A DNA stretch of 64,000 nucleotides, taken from contig CBDDDI010000005.1 in assembly GCA_965226565.1 (NCBI GenBank), forward strand, positions 62,001 to 126,000. Direction: 5' to 3'. Made by a program: the position numbers and the translations under genes. The stretch comes from SZUA-444 sp965226565 (GTDB lineage: Bacteria > Bacillota > Clostridia > Oscillospirales > Ruminococcaceae). Under the pieces are notes generated by a model, which ran no database searches, was not told the origin of the DNA, and worked only from the letters and a program-made list of their open reading frames with translations. Shown here piece by piece: positions 53,734 to 63,153 of this stretch; the stretch's first letter is position 1, and every line of letters begins with the position of its first letter.

Positions 53734-55044
53734 TTAGTCCATTATATCTACATCTTCTCCACGGAAAATTTTATTTATATTTCTTACTGCACACATTTTT
53801 CCACACATTGTACATGTATCTTCTTTTTCTGGAGTTGATTCTTCACGATATTTTTTAGCCTTTTCTGGATCAATACAATATTCAAATTGTTCTTCCCAAT
53901 CAAGTCTTCTTCTTGCATCACTCATTTTGTAATCCCAATCAGATGCTCCTTTTATTCCTTTTGCTATATCAGCAGCATGTGCAGCTATTTTTGAAGCAAT
54001 TATTCCTTCTTTTACATCTTCAACACTTGGTAATCTTAAATGTTCAGCTGGTGTAACATAACAAAGGAATGATGCGCCATATGTCGCTGCTATAGCTCCA
54101 CCAATTGCTCCTGTAATATGATCATATCCTGGTGCAACATCAGTAACTAAAGGTCCTAACACATAAAATGGTGCACCTTTACAAACTGTTTTTTGAATTT
54201 CCATATTTGCTTTTATTTCATTTAATGGCATATGACCAGGTCCTTCTATTATTACCTGAACATTTTTATCCCATGCTCTTTGTGTTAATTCTCCTAGTGT
54301 TACTAACTCTTCTATTTGAGAAATATCTCCTGAATCTGCTATACTACCAGGTCTACAAGCATCTCCTAGACTTAATGTAACATCATATTCTTTACATATA
54401 TCAAGAATCTCATCATAATGCTCAAAAAATGGATTTTCATTTCCTGTTAACTCCATCCATGCAAATATAATTGATCCACCTCTTGAAACTATATTTGTAT
54501 GTCTTTTTGCTGTTTTAAATCTATGAGCAGTTGATTTATTAATTCCACAATGGATTGTCATAAAATCTACACCATCTTCAGCATGCATTCTTACAATATC
54601 TATCCATTCTTGTGATGTGATTTTCTTCAATGCTTTGTTATAATACACAACAGCATCGTATATTGGAACTGTTCCTAAACATGCAGGACACTCAGCAGTT
54701 AATTTTCTTCTGAATTTTTGAGTATCTCCATATGAACTTAAATCCATTATTGCTTCTGCTCCCATTTTAACAGCAGCATTTACTTTTTCCATCTCAACAT
54801 CTAGATCAAGACAGTCTCTTGAAGTTCCTAAATTTACATTAATTTTAGTTCTTAATTTATCACCTATTCCATATGGTGTTATACATTTATGGTTCTTATT
54901 TGCAGGAATAGCTACATGACCTTTTGCAACAAGCTTAGCTAATTCATTTACATCATAATTTTCATGTTTAGCTACTGCTTCCATTTCTTTTGTTATAATT
55001 CCTTGTCTTGCTGCATCCATTTGTGTTGTATACATATAATTCAT
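53734..55044 (-). CDS. thiC: Phosphomethylpyrimidine synthase ThiC
   Basis: Radical SAM enzyme turning aminoimidazole ribotide into HMP phosphate. 436 residues, the bacterial short form. The C-terminal cluster motif is CTMCGKMCAVR. Other signatures are DLSSYGDTQKFRR, IEGPGHMPLNEI, LGPLVTDVAPGYDHITGAIGGA. The start could be ATG 55044, which is very close to AAAGGAA, or the ATG three codons later (55035). A canonical TPP riboswitch and terminator precede it. The organism thus makes the pyrimidine itself. Confidence 0.97.
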   Translation of the reverse strand: MNYMYTTQMDAARQGIITKEMEAVAKHENYDVNELAKLVAKGHVAIPANKNHKCITPYGIGDKLRTKINVNLGTSRDCLDLDVEMEKVNAAVKMGAEAIMDLSSYGDTQKFRRKLTAECPACLGTVPIYDAVVYYNKALKKITSQEWIDIVRMHAEDGVDFMTIHCGINKSTAHRFKTAKRHTNIVSRGGSIIFAWMELTGNENPFFEHYDEILDICKEYDVTLSLGDACRPGSIADSGDISQIEELVTLGELTQRAWDKNVQVIIEGPGHMPLNEIKANMEIQKTVCKGAPFYVLGPLVTDVAPGYDHITGAIGGAIAATYGASFLCYVTPAEHLRLPSVEDVKEGIIASKIAAHAADIAKGIKGASDWDYKMSDARRRLDWEEQFEYCIDPEKAKKYREESTPEKEDTCTMCGKMCAVRNINKIFRGEDVDIMD

Positions 55045-55051
55045 TTCCTTT

Positions 55052-55090
55052 CAAAAAAATCGCTACCTTTTAAAACAAAAGGTAGCGATT
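55052..55090 (-). terminator. Riboswitch-linked terminator before thiC
   Basis: A perfect 14-pair stem (55058-55071 with 55077-55090) with a five-base loop and seven T residues on the minus strand, ending a few bases before the thiC start. Confidence 0.9.
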
Positions 55091-55106
55091 GATAATTTAT
55101 TAATTA

Positions 55107-55200
55107 TATATCGTCCCTTCGTTGGCATTACCCAAATCAGGTTATTAGGGTCGAAGACACACATCTTCCTCTCAGCCCATTTTTAAGCTCCCCGTATATA
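55107..55200 (-). promoter_or_regulatory. TPP riboswitch of thiC
   Basis: On the minus strand all conserved blocks are in order: ACGGGGAGC, GGCTGAGAG, TTCGACCC, AACCTGAT, GGGTAATGCCAACGAAGGGA. This is a canonical THI element with both pyrimidine- and diphosphate-sensor arms, followed by an intrinsic terminator. Confidence 0.96.
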
Positions 55201-55263
55201 TTCTCTTTCAAAAATGATTTTAACATAAAACTATAAATTCGTCAATGAATTTATTATAAACAA

Positions 55264-56439
55264 TTATTTATTTAATTCATTTAAAATTTCTTCAACTTTA
55301 TCAGTTCTTTCCCATGCTACATCAAGATCTTCTCTTCCCATATGTCCATAAGCAGCTAAAGCTCTATATTGTGGTTTTCTAAGTTCTAATGATTCAATTA
55401 TTGCAACTGGTCTTAAATCAAAAACTTTTCTTACAACTTCTGATAATTTTTCATCACTAACTTTTCCTGTTCCAAAAGTATCAACCATAATTGAAACTGG
55501 CTGTGCAACACCTATAGCATATGCAAGCTCAATTTCACATTTTTTTGCAAGACCGGCAGCAACAATATTTTTAGCAACATATCTTGAAGCATAAGCTGCA
55601 GAACGGTCAACTTTTGTAGGATCTTTTCCTGAAAAAGCTCCTCCACCATGTCTTGAATATCCACCATAAGTATCAACAATAATTTTTCTTCCTGTCAAAC
55701 CACTATCTCCTTGTGGTCCACCAATTACAAATCTTCCTGTTGGATTAATAAAATATTTTGTATCACTATCAATTAATTTTGCTGGAACAATTGGTTTAAT
55801 TACATTGTTGATAATATCTTCTCTAATTTGTTCAAGTGTAACTTCGCTATCATGCTGTGTTGAAACTACAATTGTATCAATTCTTTTTGGAACATCATTT
55901 TCATATTCAACAGTAACTTGAGTTTTTCCATCTGGTCTTAAATATGAAAGAGTTTCATCTTTTCTTACATCTGTTAATCTTTTTGATAATTTGTGTGAAA
56001 GAGAAATTGGTAATGGCATTAGTTCTTTTGTTTCATCACAAGCAAAACCAAACATCATTCCTTGATCTCCAGCACCAATATCAAATTTGTTTTCTTCTCT
56101 ACCTTCAATTGCATTATCAACTCCCATTGCAATATCAGGTGATTGTTTATCAATTGTTGTCAAAACAGAACATGTTTGTCCATCAAATCCAATATTATCA
56201 CTATTATATCCAATATCAAGAATTACATTTCTAGCTATTGTTGGAATATCAACGTATGTAGAAGTTGTTATTTCTCCCATACACAACACCATTCCTGTTG
56301 TACAACATGTTTCGCAAGCAACTCTACCTGTTGGATCATCTTTTAATATAGCGTCTAAAACTGCATCAGATATTTGGTCACACACTTTGTCTGGATGACC
56401 TTCTGTAACAGATTCAGATGTAAATAAATAATTAGTCAT
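55264..56439 (-). CDS. metK: S-adenosylmethionine synthetase
   Basis: Makes SAM from methionine and ATP. The open frame extends to 56538 through the riboswitch, but TAGGAGG precedes ATG 56439, giving 391 residues with the standard start MTNYLFTSESVTEGHPDKVCDQ. GAGDQGMMFGFA, GGGAFSGKDPTKVDRSAAY and the C-terminal GREDLDVAWE match the family. A SAM-I riboswitch and terminator control it. Confidence 0.98.
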   Translation of the reverse strand: MTNYLFTSESVTEGHPDKVCDQISDAVLDAILKDDPTGRVACETCCTTGMVLCMGEITTSTYVDIPTIARNVILDIGYNSDNIGFDGQTCSVLTTIDKQSPDIAMGVDNAIEGREENKFDIGAGDQGMMFGFACDETKELMPLPISLSHKLSKRLTDVRKDETLSYLRPDGKTQVTVEYENDVPKRIDTIVVSTQHDSEVTLEQIREDIINNVIKPIVPAKLIDSDTKYFINPTGRFVIGGPQGDSGLTGRKIIVDTYGGYSRHGGGAFSGKDPTKVDRSAAYASRYVAKNIVAAGLAKKCEIELAYAIGVAQPVSIMVDTFGTGKVSDEKLSEVVRKVFDLRPVAIIESLELRKPQYRALAAYGHMGREDLDVAWERTDKVEEILNELNK

Positions 56440-56456
56440 TTTTTTACCTCCTAAAA

Positions 56457-56487
56457 TAAAAAAAATCAACGCAAAAGAGCGTTGATT
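56457..56487 (-). terminator. SAM riboswitch terminator
   Basis: AATCAACGC and GCGTTGATT (56464-56472, 56479-56487) pair perfectly, with eight T residues following on the minus strand, between the SAM-I aptamer and the metK ribosome binding site. Confidence 0.92.
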
Positions 56488-56497
56488 AAAATACAAA

Positions 56498-56607
56498 AAC
56501 CAACCCTCATCTTTCGGAAATTCCGCAGGAATTAGCACCTTTTTCGTATAATACGATTAGGTTGCTGGGCATCGAAGGACCAGTTCCTCAGCCACTCTTG
56601 ATAAGGT
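56498..56607 (-). promoter_or_regulatory. SAM-I riboswitch (S box) of metK
   Basis: On the minus strand the S-box blocks appear in order: CTTATCAAGAG, GGCTGAGG with CTGG, CGATGCCCAGCAACC, AAAGGTGCTAATTCCTGC, and GAAAGATGAG. This is a canonical SAM-I aptamer. Confidence 0.97.
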
Positions 56608-56703
56608 ATAATAAAAATATTACAACTAAATTATATACCTCATATTTATTATTGTCAAGAGAAGCTCTAGATATTTTGTAGTTTTATAAAAAAAATTGTA
56701 AAC

Positions 56704-56734
56704 AAAAATGTCCTCAGAAATTTCTGAGGACATT
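56704..56734 (-). terminator. Terminator after the CD1247-like gene
   Basis: A perfect 28-base palindrome (56707-56734; arm ATGTCCTCAG) with T residues on the minus strand. Confidence 0.88.
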
Positions 56735-56782
56735 AATATCAACTAATATAGTCAATAAGTATTATGTTTCTTAAAATTAATA

Positions 56783-57205
56783 TTATTCGCTATCTTCATC
56801 AATATTAAATTCAAGAAGTTCTTTACAATTTGGACAATTTAAAGATCCTTTTTCAATAACATCTTCTGTAAGACAAATAGAATCACCACAAGTAGGACAT
56901 ATTACTTCATAAAATTCTTCATCACATTCAAAATCTTCGTCATTATCATCACAATCTTCACAATCGTAATCATAATCTTCTTCAATGTCGTAAAGCTCTT
57001 CTTCGACTTTACCAAGATCTTCGTCGAGATTGTCAACTAACTCAACTATTTCATCAAGTTCGCCGTTTAAAGCTTCAACTGAAAGTGCTAATTCCTGAAG
57101 TATATTTGCCATATAGTTAAGGATTTTTCCTTCGTCTGTAGAGTTATCAATTTTTAGTCCATTCATCAACCCCTGAAGAAACGCTACTTTTTCTGCAAGC
57201 TTCAT
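56783..57205 (-). CDS. CD1247-like acidic zinc-ribbon protein
   Basis: 140 residues. The N-terminal half (MKLAEKVAFLQGLMNGLKID, then ILQELALSVEALNGELDE) is a helical domain I know from clostridial CD1247-type proteins. The middle is extremely acidic (Asp/Glu/Tyr/Cys). The C-terminus is a zinc ribbon with CPTCGD and CPNCKE. Function unknown; probably cytoplasmic and perhaps nucleic-acid or ribosome related. It lies just downstream of efp (40 bases), likely the same transcript. Confidence 0.85.
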   Translation of the reverse strand: MKLAEKVAFLQGLMNGLKIDNSTDEGKILNYMANILQELALSVEALNGELDEIVELVDNLDEDLGKVEEELYDIEEDYDYDCEDCDDNDEDFECDEEFYEVICPTCGDSICLTEDVIEKGSLNCPNCKELLEFNIDEDSE

Positions 57206-57245
57206 AACATGCTCTCCTTTTTAAAATTTATAGAATAAACGGAGC

Positions 57246-57803
57246 TTATACACGCTCCATGTATTCACCTGTTCTTGTGTCTATTTTTATTACATTTCCT
57301 TGTTCTATAAATAACGGAACTTTTATTTCTGCTCCAGTTTCTACAATTGCAGGTTTTGTCGCATTTGTAGCTGTATCTCCTTTAAATCCTGGATCAGTTT
57401 CTGTTACTTCAAGTTCTACAAAGAATGGTGGTTCTACACCAAATACTTTACCTTTATATGATAAAACTTTTACTTCCATATTTTCTTTTACAAATTTAAA
57501 ATTATCGCCTAGTATTTCTTTATCAATAGGTAATTGTTCATAACTTTCCATATCCATAAAATAATATAATGAATCATCTGAATATAGATATTGCATGTCT
57601 TTTCTTTCTACAAACGCTGTAGGATATTTATCTGATGGATTAAAGGTTTTTTCAAGAACTGCTCCAGTTATTACATTCTTAACTTTAGTTCTAACAAATG
57701 CTGCACCTTTTCCTGGTTTAACATGTTGGAATTCGATAATTTGCAACACATTACCATCCATTTCAAAAGTTACACCATTTCTAAAATCGCCCGCTACTAC
57801 CAT
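57246..57803 (-). CDS. efp: Elongation factor P
   Basis: Relieves ribosome stalling at proline runs. 185 residues from ATG 57803, which has TTGGAGG before it; an ATG four codons upstream is too close to that site. K32 in HVKPGKGAAFVRTK is the tip residue that is modified in other bacteria. The three OB-like domains are complete, ending with IKVPLFIEQGNVIKIDTRTGEYMERV. It is encoded downstream of the aminopeptidase P gene, a very common clostridial order. Confidence 0.97.
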   Translation of the reverse strand: MVVAGDFRNGVTFEMDGNVLQIIEFQHVKPGKGAAFVRTKVKNVITGAVLEKTFNPSDKYPTAFVERKDMQYLYSDDSLYYFMDMESYEQLPIDKEILGDNFKFVKENMEVKVLSYKGKVFGVEPPFFVELEVTETDPGFKGDTATNATKPAIVETGAEIKVPLFIEQGNVIKIDTRTGEYMERV

Positions 57804-57891
57804 ATTTACCTCCAAATTATGTTTAAAATTAATTAGTAGATTTGTATACTTTTACATTTTAACTCATAATTTATTTTTTTGCAAGTATTTT

Positions 57892-58959
57892 TTATATACT
57901 AATTAATTGTTTTATCGTATTAGTTAAATTATAACAACCATTTTTGTTTACAACAACAAAATCTTCTATTCTTACACCAAATTTTTCTGGTATATAAATT
58001 CCTGGTTCAACTGTTACAACATTGTTTTCTTTTAATTTATATTCAGACATAGGAGACAAATTAGGAAATTCATGTATTTCCACACCAACTCCATGTCCTA
58101 AACTATGTCCAAAATAGTCTCCATATCCATTTTTAGTAATAATGTCTCTAGATATTTTGTCCATATCACAGCCTTTTACTCCAGCACAAATTTTTGATAT
58201 AGCTTCTTTTTGAGCTTTAAGAACAATTTCATAAACCTCTTTCATTTCTTCACTAGGTTTTCCTACACAAATAGTTCTTGTCATATCGCTATGATAGCCA
58301 TCAAAAACAGCACCATAATCCATTAAAACAAAATCTCCATCTTTAACAACAGCGTCTGATGGCACTCCATGAGGCAGTGATGTTCTTTTTCCAGCTAAAG
58401 CTATAGTTTCAAATGACAAAGCTTCAGCACCATTTTTAAGCATATAAAAATCTAACTGCAACGCAATTTCTTTTTCAGTAACGCCTGGTTTTATAAAATT
58501 CAAAACATTATCAAAAGCTTTCTCTGCAATTTTTTGAGCTTTTTGTATTTTTTCAATTTCTTCTTTTGATTTAACAGAACGCAAATCTCTTATTGCTTTA
58601 CTTAAACTGTCTGTAGTATCAATTTCAGAAACCTCAAAACACTTTTTATAATTATTAAGTTCAGATATTGTAACAACTTCGCTTTCAACAGCCATAACTT
58701 TCGCATTATGTTTTTTTAGCAATTCATTAACCTGTTTTTTTACACTAGTCATTAAAACAACTTCACAATTAGTCACAACACTTTTTGCTTTCTCAATATA
58801 ACGAAAATCAATCAAAAGATAAGCTTTTTCTTTAAAAGCCAATACAAAACCTGCTGATGATTTCATACCTGTAAAATATCTTCTATTAACATCAGAAGAT
58901 ATTAAAACAGCATCTATATTGCTATCAATACTTTTAAATATTTTTTCGAATTTCTCCAA
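57892..58959 (-). CDS. Xaa-Pro aminopeptidase/dipeptidase (M24 family)
   Basis: About 355 residues of the pita-bread fold. Metal ligands and active-site His are seen in VLMDYGAVFDGYHSDMTRT, FGHSLGHGVGVEIHEFP, TVEPGIYIP and GVRIEDFV. The N-terminal creatinase-like domain covers about residues 1-125. The frame opens at ATG 58977 without a good ribosome site. TTG 58959 has GGAGTGG a few bases upstream and gives the usual start EKFEKIFKSIDSNIDAVLI, so I chose it; the longer form is possible. It is upstream of efp. Confidence 0.93.
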   Translation of the reverse strand: MEKFEKIFKSIDSNIDAVLISSDVNRRYFTGMKSSAGFVLAFKEKAYLLIDFRYIEKAKSVVTNCEVVLMTSVKKQVNELLKKHNAKVMAVESEVVTISELNNYKKCFEVSEIDTTDSLSKAIRDLRSVKSKEEIEKIQKAQKIAEKAFDNVLNFIKPGVTEKEIALQLDFYMLKNGAEALSFETIALAGKRTSLPHGVPSDAVVKDGDFVLMDYGAVFDGYHSDMTRTICVGKPSEEMKEVYEIVLKAQKEAISKICAGVKGCDMDKISRDIITKNGYGDYFGHSLGHGVGVEIHEFPNLSPMSEYKLKENNVVTVEPGIYIPEKFGVRIEDFVVVNKNGCYNLTNTIKQLISI

Positions 58960-58983
58960 AAAACCACTCCATTTCAATAAATT

Positions 58984-59838
58984 TTATTTACAAGACTCAT
59001 AATATTTTTTCATTATCACTGCGTCTTCTGCTTGAGTTCCTGCACTTTCGCATATAAAAGTTGGAGATAAATTTTTCTTATAAATAAGCTCCATAAGCGG
59101 CTCATAATCAGGTCCGTATAAACTATCTTCAAATGTCAAATGCCTTACTTCTCCACCTTTTTCAGTAAATTCAATTTTACTAAAATGGCTATGAAAAACT
59201 TTCAATCTATCTAATCCTAGATTATTTTCAATTGTATCAAGTATTTTTTGATATCCTAAAATATCTTTAATAGAACCATTTGTTCTTGCATTTAAATGTC
59301 CAAAATCAATGCATGGAAGAAAACTTTCATCCACTTTACAAAGCTCCATTACTTCCTCAAGTGTACCAAGTTGATTAATTTTGCCCATTGTTTCTGGACA
59401 AAAAATAATTTCTGATAATCCTTCTTCTATTGCTGCTTCTCTTGCTCTCTTAATTGTCTCTTTTGCAAGCTCTAAAGCATGTTCTCTTGTTATTTTTGAA
59501 CAAGATCCAGAATGAATTACTATCTTCTTTGCTCCTAAAAATTTTGCAAGACGTGCTGTTTGTAATATATACTCAATACTATTATTTCTTTTTTGTTCCT
59601 CAACACTTGACAAAGAAATATAATAAGGAGCATGAACAGATGTACAAACTCCAAATTTTTTAGCATTTTCAGCATATTTCTCAGCAGTCTTTTGACCTGT
59701 TTTTACACCTTTTCCACATTGATATTCATATGCATCAAGTCCCATTTTATTCACATATTCTGGCGCTTGAAGTGAACTTTTATATCCTAATTTAGAAAAG
59801 CTATTAGAATTACCTGCTGGCCCAAAAATTGCAGACAT
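58984..59838 (-). CDS. Endonuclease IV family AP endonuclease
   Basis: 284 residues, a TIM barrel of the Nfo family that cuts at abasic sites with three zinc ions. Zinc-site motifs: SVHAPYYISL, IVIHSGS, FCPETMGKINQLGTL, PCIDFGHLNAR, FHSHFSKIEFTEKG and FICESAGTQAEDA. Complete length. It lies 24 bases upstream of the M24 peptidase gene and 18 bases downstream of the HAD phosphatase gene, so they are probably one transcript. Confidence 0.92.
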   Translation of the reverse strand: MSAIFGPAGNSNSFSKLGYKSSLQAPEYVNKMGLDAYEYQCGKGVKTGQKTAEKYAENAKKFGVCTSVHAPYYISLSSVEEQKRNNSIEYILQTARLAKFLGAKKIVIHSGSCSKITREHALELAKETIKRAREAAIEEGLSEIIFCPETMGKINQLGTLEEVMELCKVDESFLPCIDFGHLNARTNGSIKDILGYQKILDTIENNLGLDRLKVFHSHFSKIEFTEKGGEVRHLTFEDSLYGPDYEPLMELIYKKNLSPTFICESAGTQAEDAVIMKKYYESCK

Positions 59839-59856
59839 TTTTATAACCTCCTGTCA

Positions 59857-60333
59857 CTAATCTTTTATAAATAGATTTTCTATTGCTCTTTTAAATTTAA
59901 AGAAAAATCCTGTTTCAAATTCAATTGGATGTACAAATATTGACGTCACTCTTTTAATATTAGCTCCAAGAATATCTGTAAATATTTGATCACCTACAAT
60001 TGCAATATTACTAAATGGCAATTCCATTATTTTTTGTGCTTTTCTAAATCCAAAAGATAATGGTTTTTTTCCATTTGCAACAAAATCTAATTTTAAAATT
60101 TTAGCAAAATCAGTAACTCTTTGATTAGTATTATTTGATACTATCATCATTTTAATACCATGCTTTTTATTATTCTCTATCCATTTTAAAATTCTTTCAT
60201 CTGGTTTAGGATTATTATGTGTTGTCAATGTATTATCCAAATCCAAAATCAATCCTTTAATATTGTTATTTTCCAAAAAATCAATGTTTATATCAATTAC
60301 TGATTTAAACTTATGTGTAGGTTTTAATAACAT
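59857..60333 (-). CDS. YqeG family HAD IIIA phosphatase
   Basis: 158 residues. The catalytic motif is D31-L-D33-N-T-L (ILDLDNTLTTHN), motif II is MIVSNNTNQRV, motif III NGKKP and motif IV VGDQIFTDILGAN. These are diagnostic of the YqeG/GEP4-like branch, which in eukaryotes makes phosphatidylglycerol; the bacterial role is unsettled. AAAGGAAG precedes ATG 60333. Confidence 0.93.
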   Translation of the reverse strand: MLLKPTHKFKSVIDINIDFLENNNIKGLILDLDNTLTTHNNPKPDERILKWIENNKKHGIKMMIVSNNTNQRVTDFAKILKLDFVANGKKPLSFGFRKAQKIMELPFSNIAIVGDQIFTDILGANIKRVTSIFVHPIEFETGFFFKFKRAIENLFIKD

Positions 60334-60366
60334 AAACTCTTCCTTTTATTTTATTTCGTATAAATG

Positions 60367-60394
60367 AAAAAGCGAGCATTATCTGCTCGCTTTT
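60367..60394 (-). terminator. Terminator of rpsU
   Basis: AAAAGCGAGCA pairs with TGCTCGCTTTT (60368-60378, 60384-60394) with a five-base loop and T residues on the minus strand. Confidence 0.88.
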
Positions 60395-60434
60395 ATCAGC
60401 TTTTAAGTTCCGTTCTGCTTAAGCTTTTGTATGT

Positions 60435-60608
60435 TTAGAACTTACGCTTACGTGCAGCTTCGGACTTCTTTTTACGCTTAACTGAAGGCTTTTCGTAATG
60501 TTCTCTTTTGCGAACTTCAGCAATAACGCCGTCCTTAGCACATGATCTCTTAAAGCGTTTAAGAGCTGTATCTAAAGTTTCGTTTTTACCAACACGAATT
60601 TCTGCCAT
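60435..60608 (-). CDS. rpsU: 30S ribosomal protein S21
   Basis: 57 residues, below usual ORF cut-offs. It starts MAEIRVGKNETLDTALKRF and ends in the basic tail KRKKKSEAARKRKF, the S21 pattern and length. GGGAGGG precedes ATG 60608. Its codon use is noticeably richer in CGT and GCT than that of its neighbours, as expected of a highly expressed ribosomal gene. It has its own promoter and terminator. Confidence 0.97.
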   Translation of the reverse strand: MAEIRVGKNETLDTALKRFKRSCAKDGVIAEVRKREHYEKPSVKRKKKSEAARKRKF

Positions 60609-60667
60609 TATTATTCCCTCCCTTTGTCACAGAGACAGAGGTTTCGTACATAAAATGTAACAATATA

Positions 60668-60696
60668 ATTATATAATAATTCAATCAATTAGTCAA
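60668..60696 (-). promoter_or_regulatory. Promoter of rpsU
   Basis: On the minus strand TTGACT (60696-60691), 17 bases, TATAAT (60673-60668), about 60 bases before the start. Confidence 0.78.
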
Positions 60697-60722
60697 GTAT
60701 ATTTTTTCTATTTTTATTATTT

Positions 60723-63128
60723 TTATTTTGCTACAATATTAACTAATTTGCCCTTAACATATATCTCTTTTATTATTGTTTTTCCTTCTAAAGCTTGAGT
60801 AATTTTCTCATCTTGTTTTGCTTTTTCTATTGCATCTTCCTTAGAAATATCAACTGGAATTACTAATTTTGATCTTACTTTTCCGTTAATTTGACAAACA
60901 ATTTCAATTGTATCATCTAAACACATTTTTTCGTCAAATTCAACCCATTTTTGCTGGTTAAGCATGCCTTCGTATCCATTCAATTGATAAATTTCCTCGG
61001 TAATATGTGGAGCAAATGGATTTAACATAATTAATAAATCTCTATACTCTTTTCTATTAATATTACCAATTGTTGATATATCATTCAAAAGTGCCATCAT
61101 TGCAGCTATTGCTGTATTAAATTTTAAATTTTCTATATCTTCAGAAACTTTTTTAATTGTTTTATGGAAATTTGATTCAAGCTCTTTTCTATATTCTTCT
61201 CCATCTATCAAGCAATCTTGCAATGCCCAAACTCTATCAAGAAAACGTTTACTTCCTTTCATTGAAGAAGTACTCCATGGAGCAGTTTTTTCAAAATCGC
61301 CTATGAACATTTCATATAATCTTAATGTGTCTGCACCATATTCAGCTATAACATCATCAGGATTAATTACATTGCCTCTTGATTTTGACATTTTTTCGCC
61401 ATTTTCTCCTAAAATAAAACCATGGCTTGTTCTTTTCACATATGGTTCTTTTGTAGAAACCATACCTATATCATACAAGAATTTATGCCAAAAGCGTGAA
61501 TAAAGCAAATGTAGTGTAGTATGTTCCATACCACCATTATACCAATCAACTGGCATCCAATAATCTAATGCTTCTTTCGCTGCCAATTTGTCTAAATTTG
61601 TAGAATCACAATATCTTAAGAAATACCATGAAGATCCAGCCCATTGTGGCATTGTATCTGTTTCTCTTTTAGCTTTTCCTCCACAACAAGGACAAGTTGT
61701 ATTTATAAAACTTTCAAGTGTTGAAAGTGGTGATTCACCATTATCTGTTGGCATATAACTATCAACATTAGGAAGTTCTAATGGCAATTGTTCTTCTGGA
61801 ACCGCAACATATCCACATTTCTCACAATGAACAATTGGAATAGGTTCTCCCCAATATCTTTGTCTTGAAAATACCCAATCACGTAATTTATAATTAACTT
61901 TAGAAACACCTTTGCCTGTTTCTTTTAGCCATTCTTTAATTTTTACTTTTGCTTCTTCAACTGACAAACCATTTAAGAAATCACTATTTACCATTTTTCC
62001 TGTTGCACAGTCAACAAAAGCTTCTTCTTCAACATTACCACCAGCAACAACTTCTATAATAGGAAGATTAAATACTTTAGCAAACTCATAGTCTCTTGTA
62101 TCATGAGCAGGCACAGCCATAATAGCACCTGTACCATATGTCATTAAAACATAATCAGAAATAAAGATAGGAATTTGTTTTCCGTTTACAGGATTAATAG
62201 CACTTACACCTTGTAATCTAACTCCTGTTTTATCTTTATTCATTTCGCTTCTATCAAAATCAGATTTTTTTGCAGCTTTTTCTTGATAAGCAGCAATTTC
62301 ATCCATATTCTCAAGTTTATCAGACCATTTTTTTATATATGGATGTTCAGGTGCAATTACCATATATGTTGAACCAAACAAAGTATCTGGTCTTGTTGTA
62401 TATACTTCTAAAGTTTCTCCAGCTGTTGTTTCAAAAGATACTTCAGCACCTTCTGATCTTCCAATCCAATTTGTTTGAGTTGATTTAATTCTATCAGAAT
62501 AATTAACTTCACATAAATCATCAAGTAATCTTTGAGCATATTCTGTAATTTTAAGCATCCATTGGCTTTTAACTTTGTGGATAACTTCTCCTCCACAACG
62601 CTCACATTTTCCACCAACTACTTCTTCATTTGCAAGTACAACTTTACATGAAGTACACCAGTTTACTGCCATTTCTTTTTTATAAGCTAATCCTTTTTTA
62701 AACATTTGGATAAAAATCCATTGTGTCCATTTAAAATAATTTGGATCAGTTGTATTTACTTCTCTTGCCCAATCAAAAGACAATCCAAGTGCTTTTAATT
62801 GATCTTTAAAACGTTTGATATTTTTTTCTGTAACAATTGCTGGATGTATTTTATTTTTAATTGCATAGTTTTCTGTTGGTAGTCCAAATGCATCCCATCC
62901 CATTGGAAATAATACATTATATCCTTCCAAACGTCTTTTCCTAGAAACAATATCCATAGCAGTATATGGACGTGGATGGCCTATATGCAATCCTTGACCT
63001 GATGGATATGGAAATTCAACAAGTGCATAAAATTTCTTTTTTGAATAATCATTTTCAGCTTTAAATGTATCGTTCTCATCCCAAATTTTTTGCCATTTAT
63101 CTTCAATAGCAGTAAAATTATACTTCAT
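60723..63128 (-). CDS. leuS: Leucyl-tRNA synthetase
   Basis: Class I synthetase charging tRNA-Leu. 801 residues from ATG 63128 (ATGGAGTG upstream; a GTG at 63140 overlaps that site). HIGH motif at about 48-51 in GQGLHIGHPRPYT, KMSKS in GEKMSKSRGNV, the editing domain with TYGTGAIMAVPAHDTRD, and zinc-binding CxxC pairs (WCTSC, KCERCGG, CCPCCG-like TCPCCGG). Complete C-terminal domain. First visible gene after rsfS. Confidence 0.97.
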   Translation of the reverse strand: MKYNFTAIEDKWQKIWDENDTFKAENDYSKKKFYALVEFPYPSGQGLHIGHPRPYTAMDIVSRKRRLEGYNVLFPMGWDAFGLPTENYAIKNKIHPAIVTEKNIKRFKDQLKALGLSFDWAREVNTTDPNYFKWTQWIFIQMFKKGLAYKKEMAVNWCTSCKVVLANEEVVGGKCERCGGEVIHKVKSQWMLKITEYAQRLLDDLCEVNYSDRIKSTQTNWIGRSEGAEVSFETTAGETLEVYTTRPDTLFGSTYMVIAPEHPYIKKWSDKLENMDEIAAYQEKAAKKSDFDRSEMNKDKTGVRLQGVSAINPVNGKQIPIFISDYVLMTYGTGAIMAVPAHDTRDYEFAKVFNLPIIEVVAGGNVEEEAFVDCATGKMVNSDFLNGLSVEEAKVKIKEWLKETGKGVSKVNYKLRDWVFSRQRYWGEPIPIVHCEKCGYVAVPEEQLPLELPNVDSYMPTDNGESPLSTLESFINTTCPCCGGKAKRETDTMPQWAGSSWYFLRYCDSTNLDKLAAKEALDYWMPVDWYNGGMEHTTLHLLYSRFWHKFLYDIGMVSTKEPYVKRTSHGFILGENGEKMSKSRGNVINPDDVIAEYGADTLRLYEMFIGDFEKTAPWSTSSMKGSKRFLDRVWALQDCLIDGEEYRKELESNFHKTIKKVSEDIENLKFNTAIAAMMALLNDISTIGNINRKEYRDLLIMLNPFAPHITEEIYQLNGYEGMLNQQKWVEFDEKMCLDDTIEIVCQINGKVRSKLVIPVDISKEDAIEKAKQDEKITQALEGKTIIKEIYVKGKLVNIVAK

Positions 63129-63153
63129 ATTATCTATCACTCCATTAAATATA

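Noticed and set aside
56440..56538. N-terminal extension on MetK
   Set aside because: The extension is a translation of the SAM riboswitch and terminator; the real start is ATG 56439 behind TAGGAGG.
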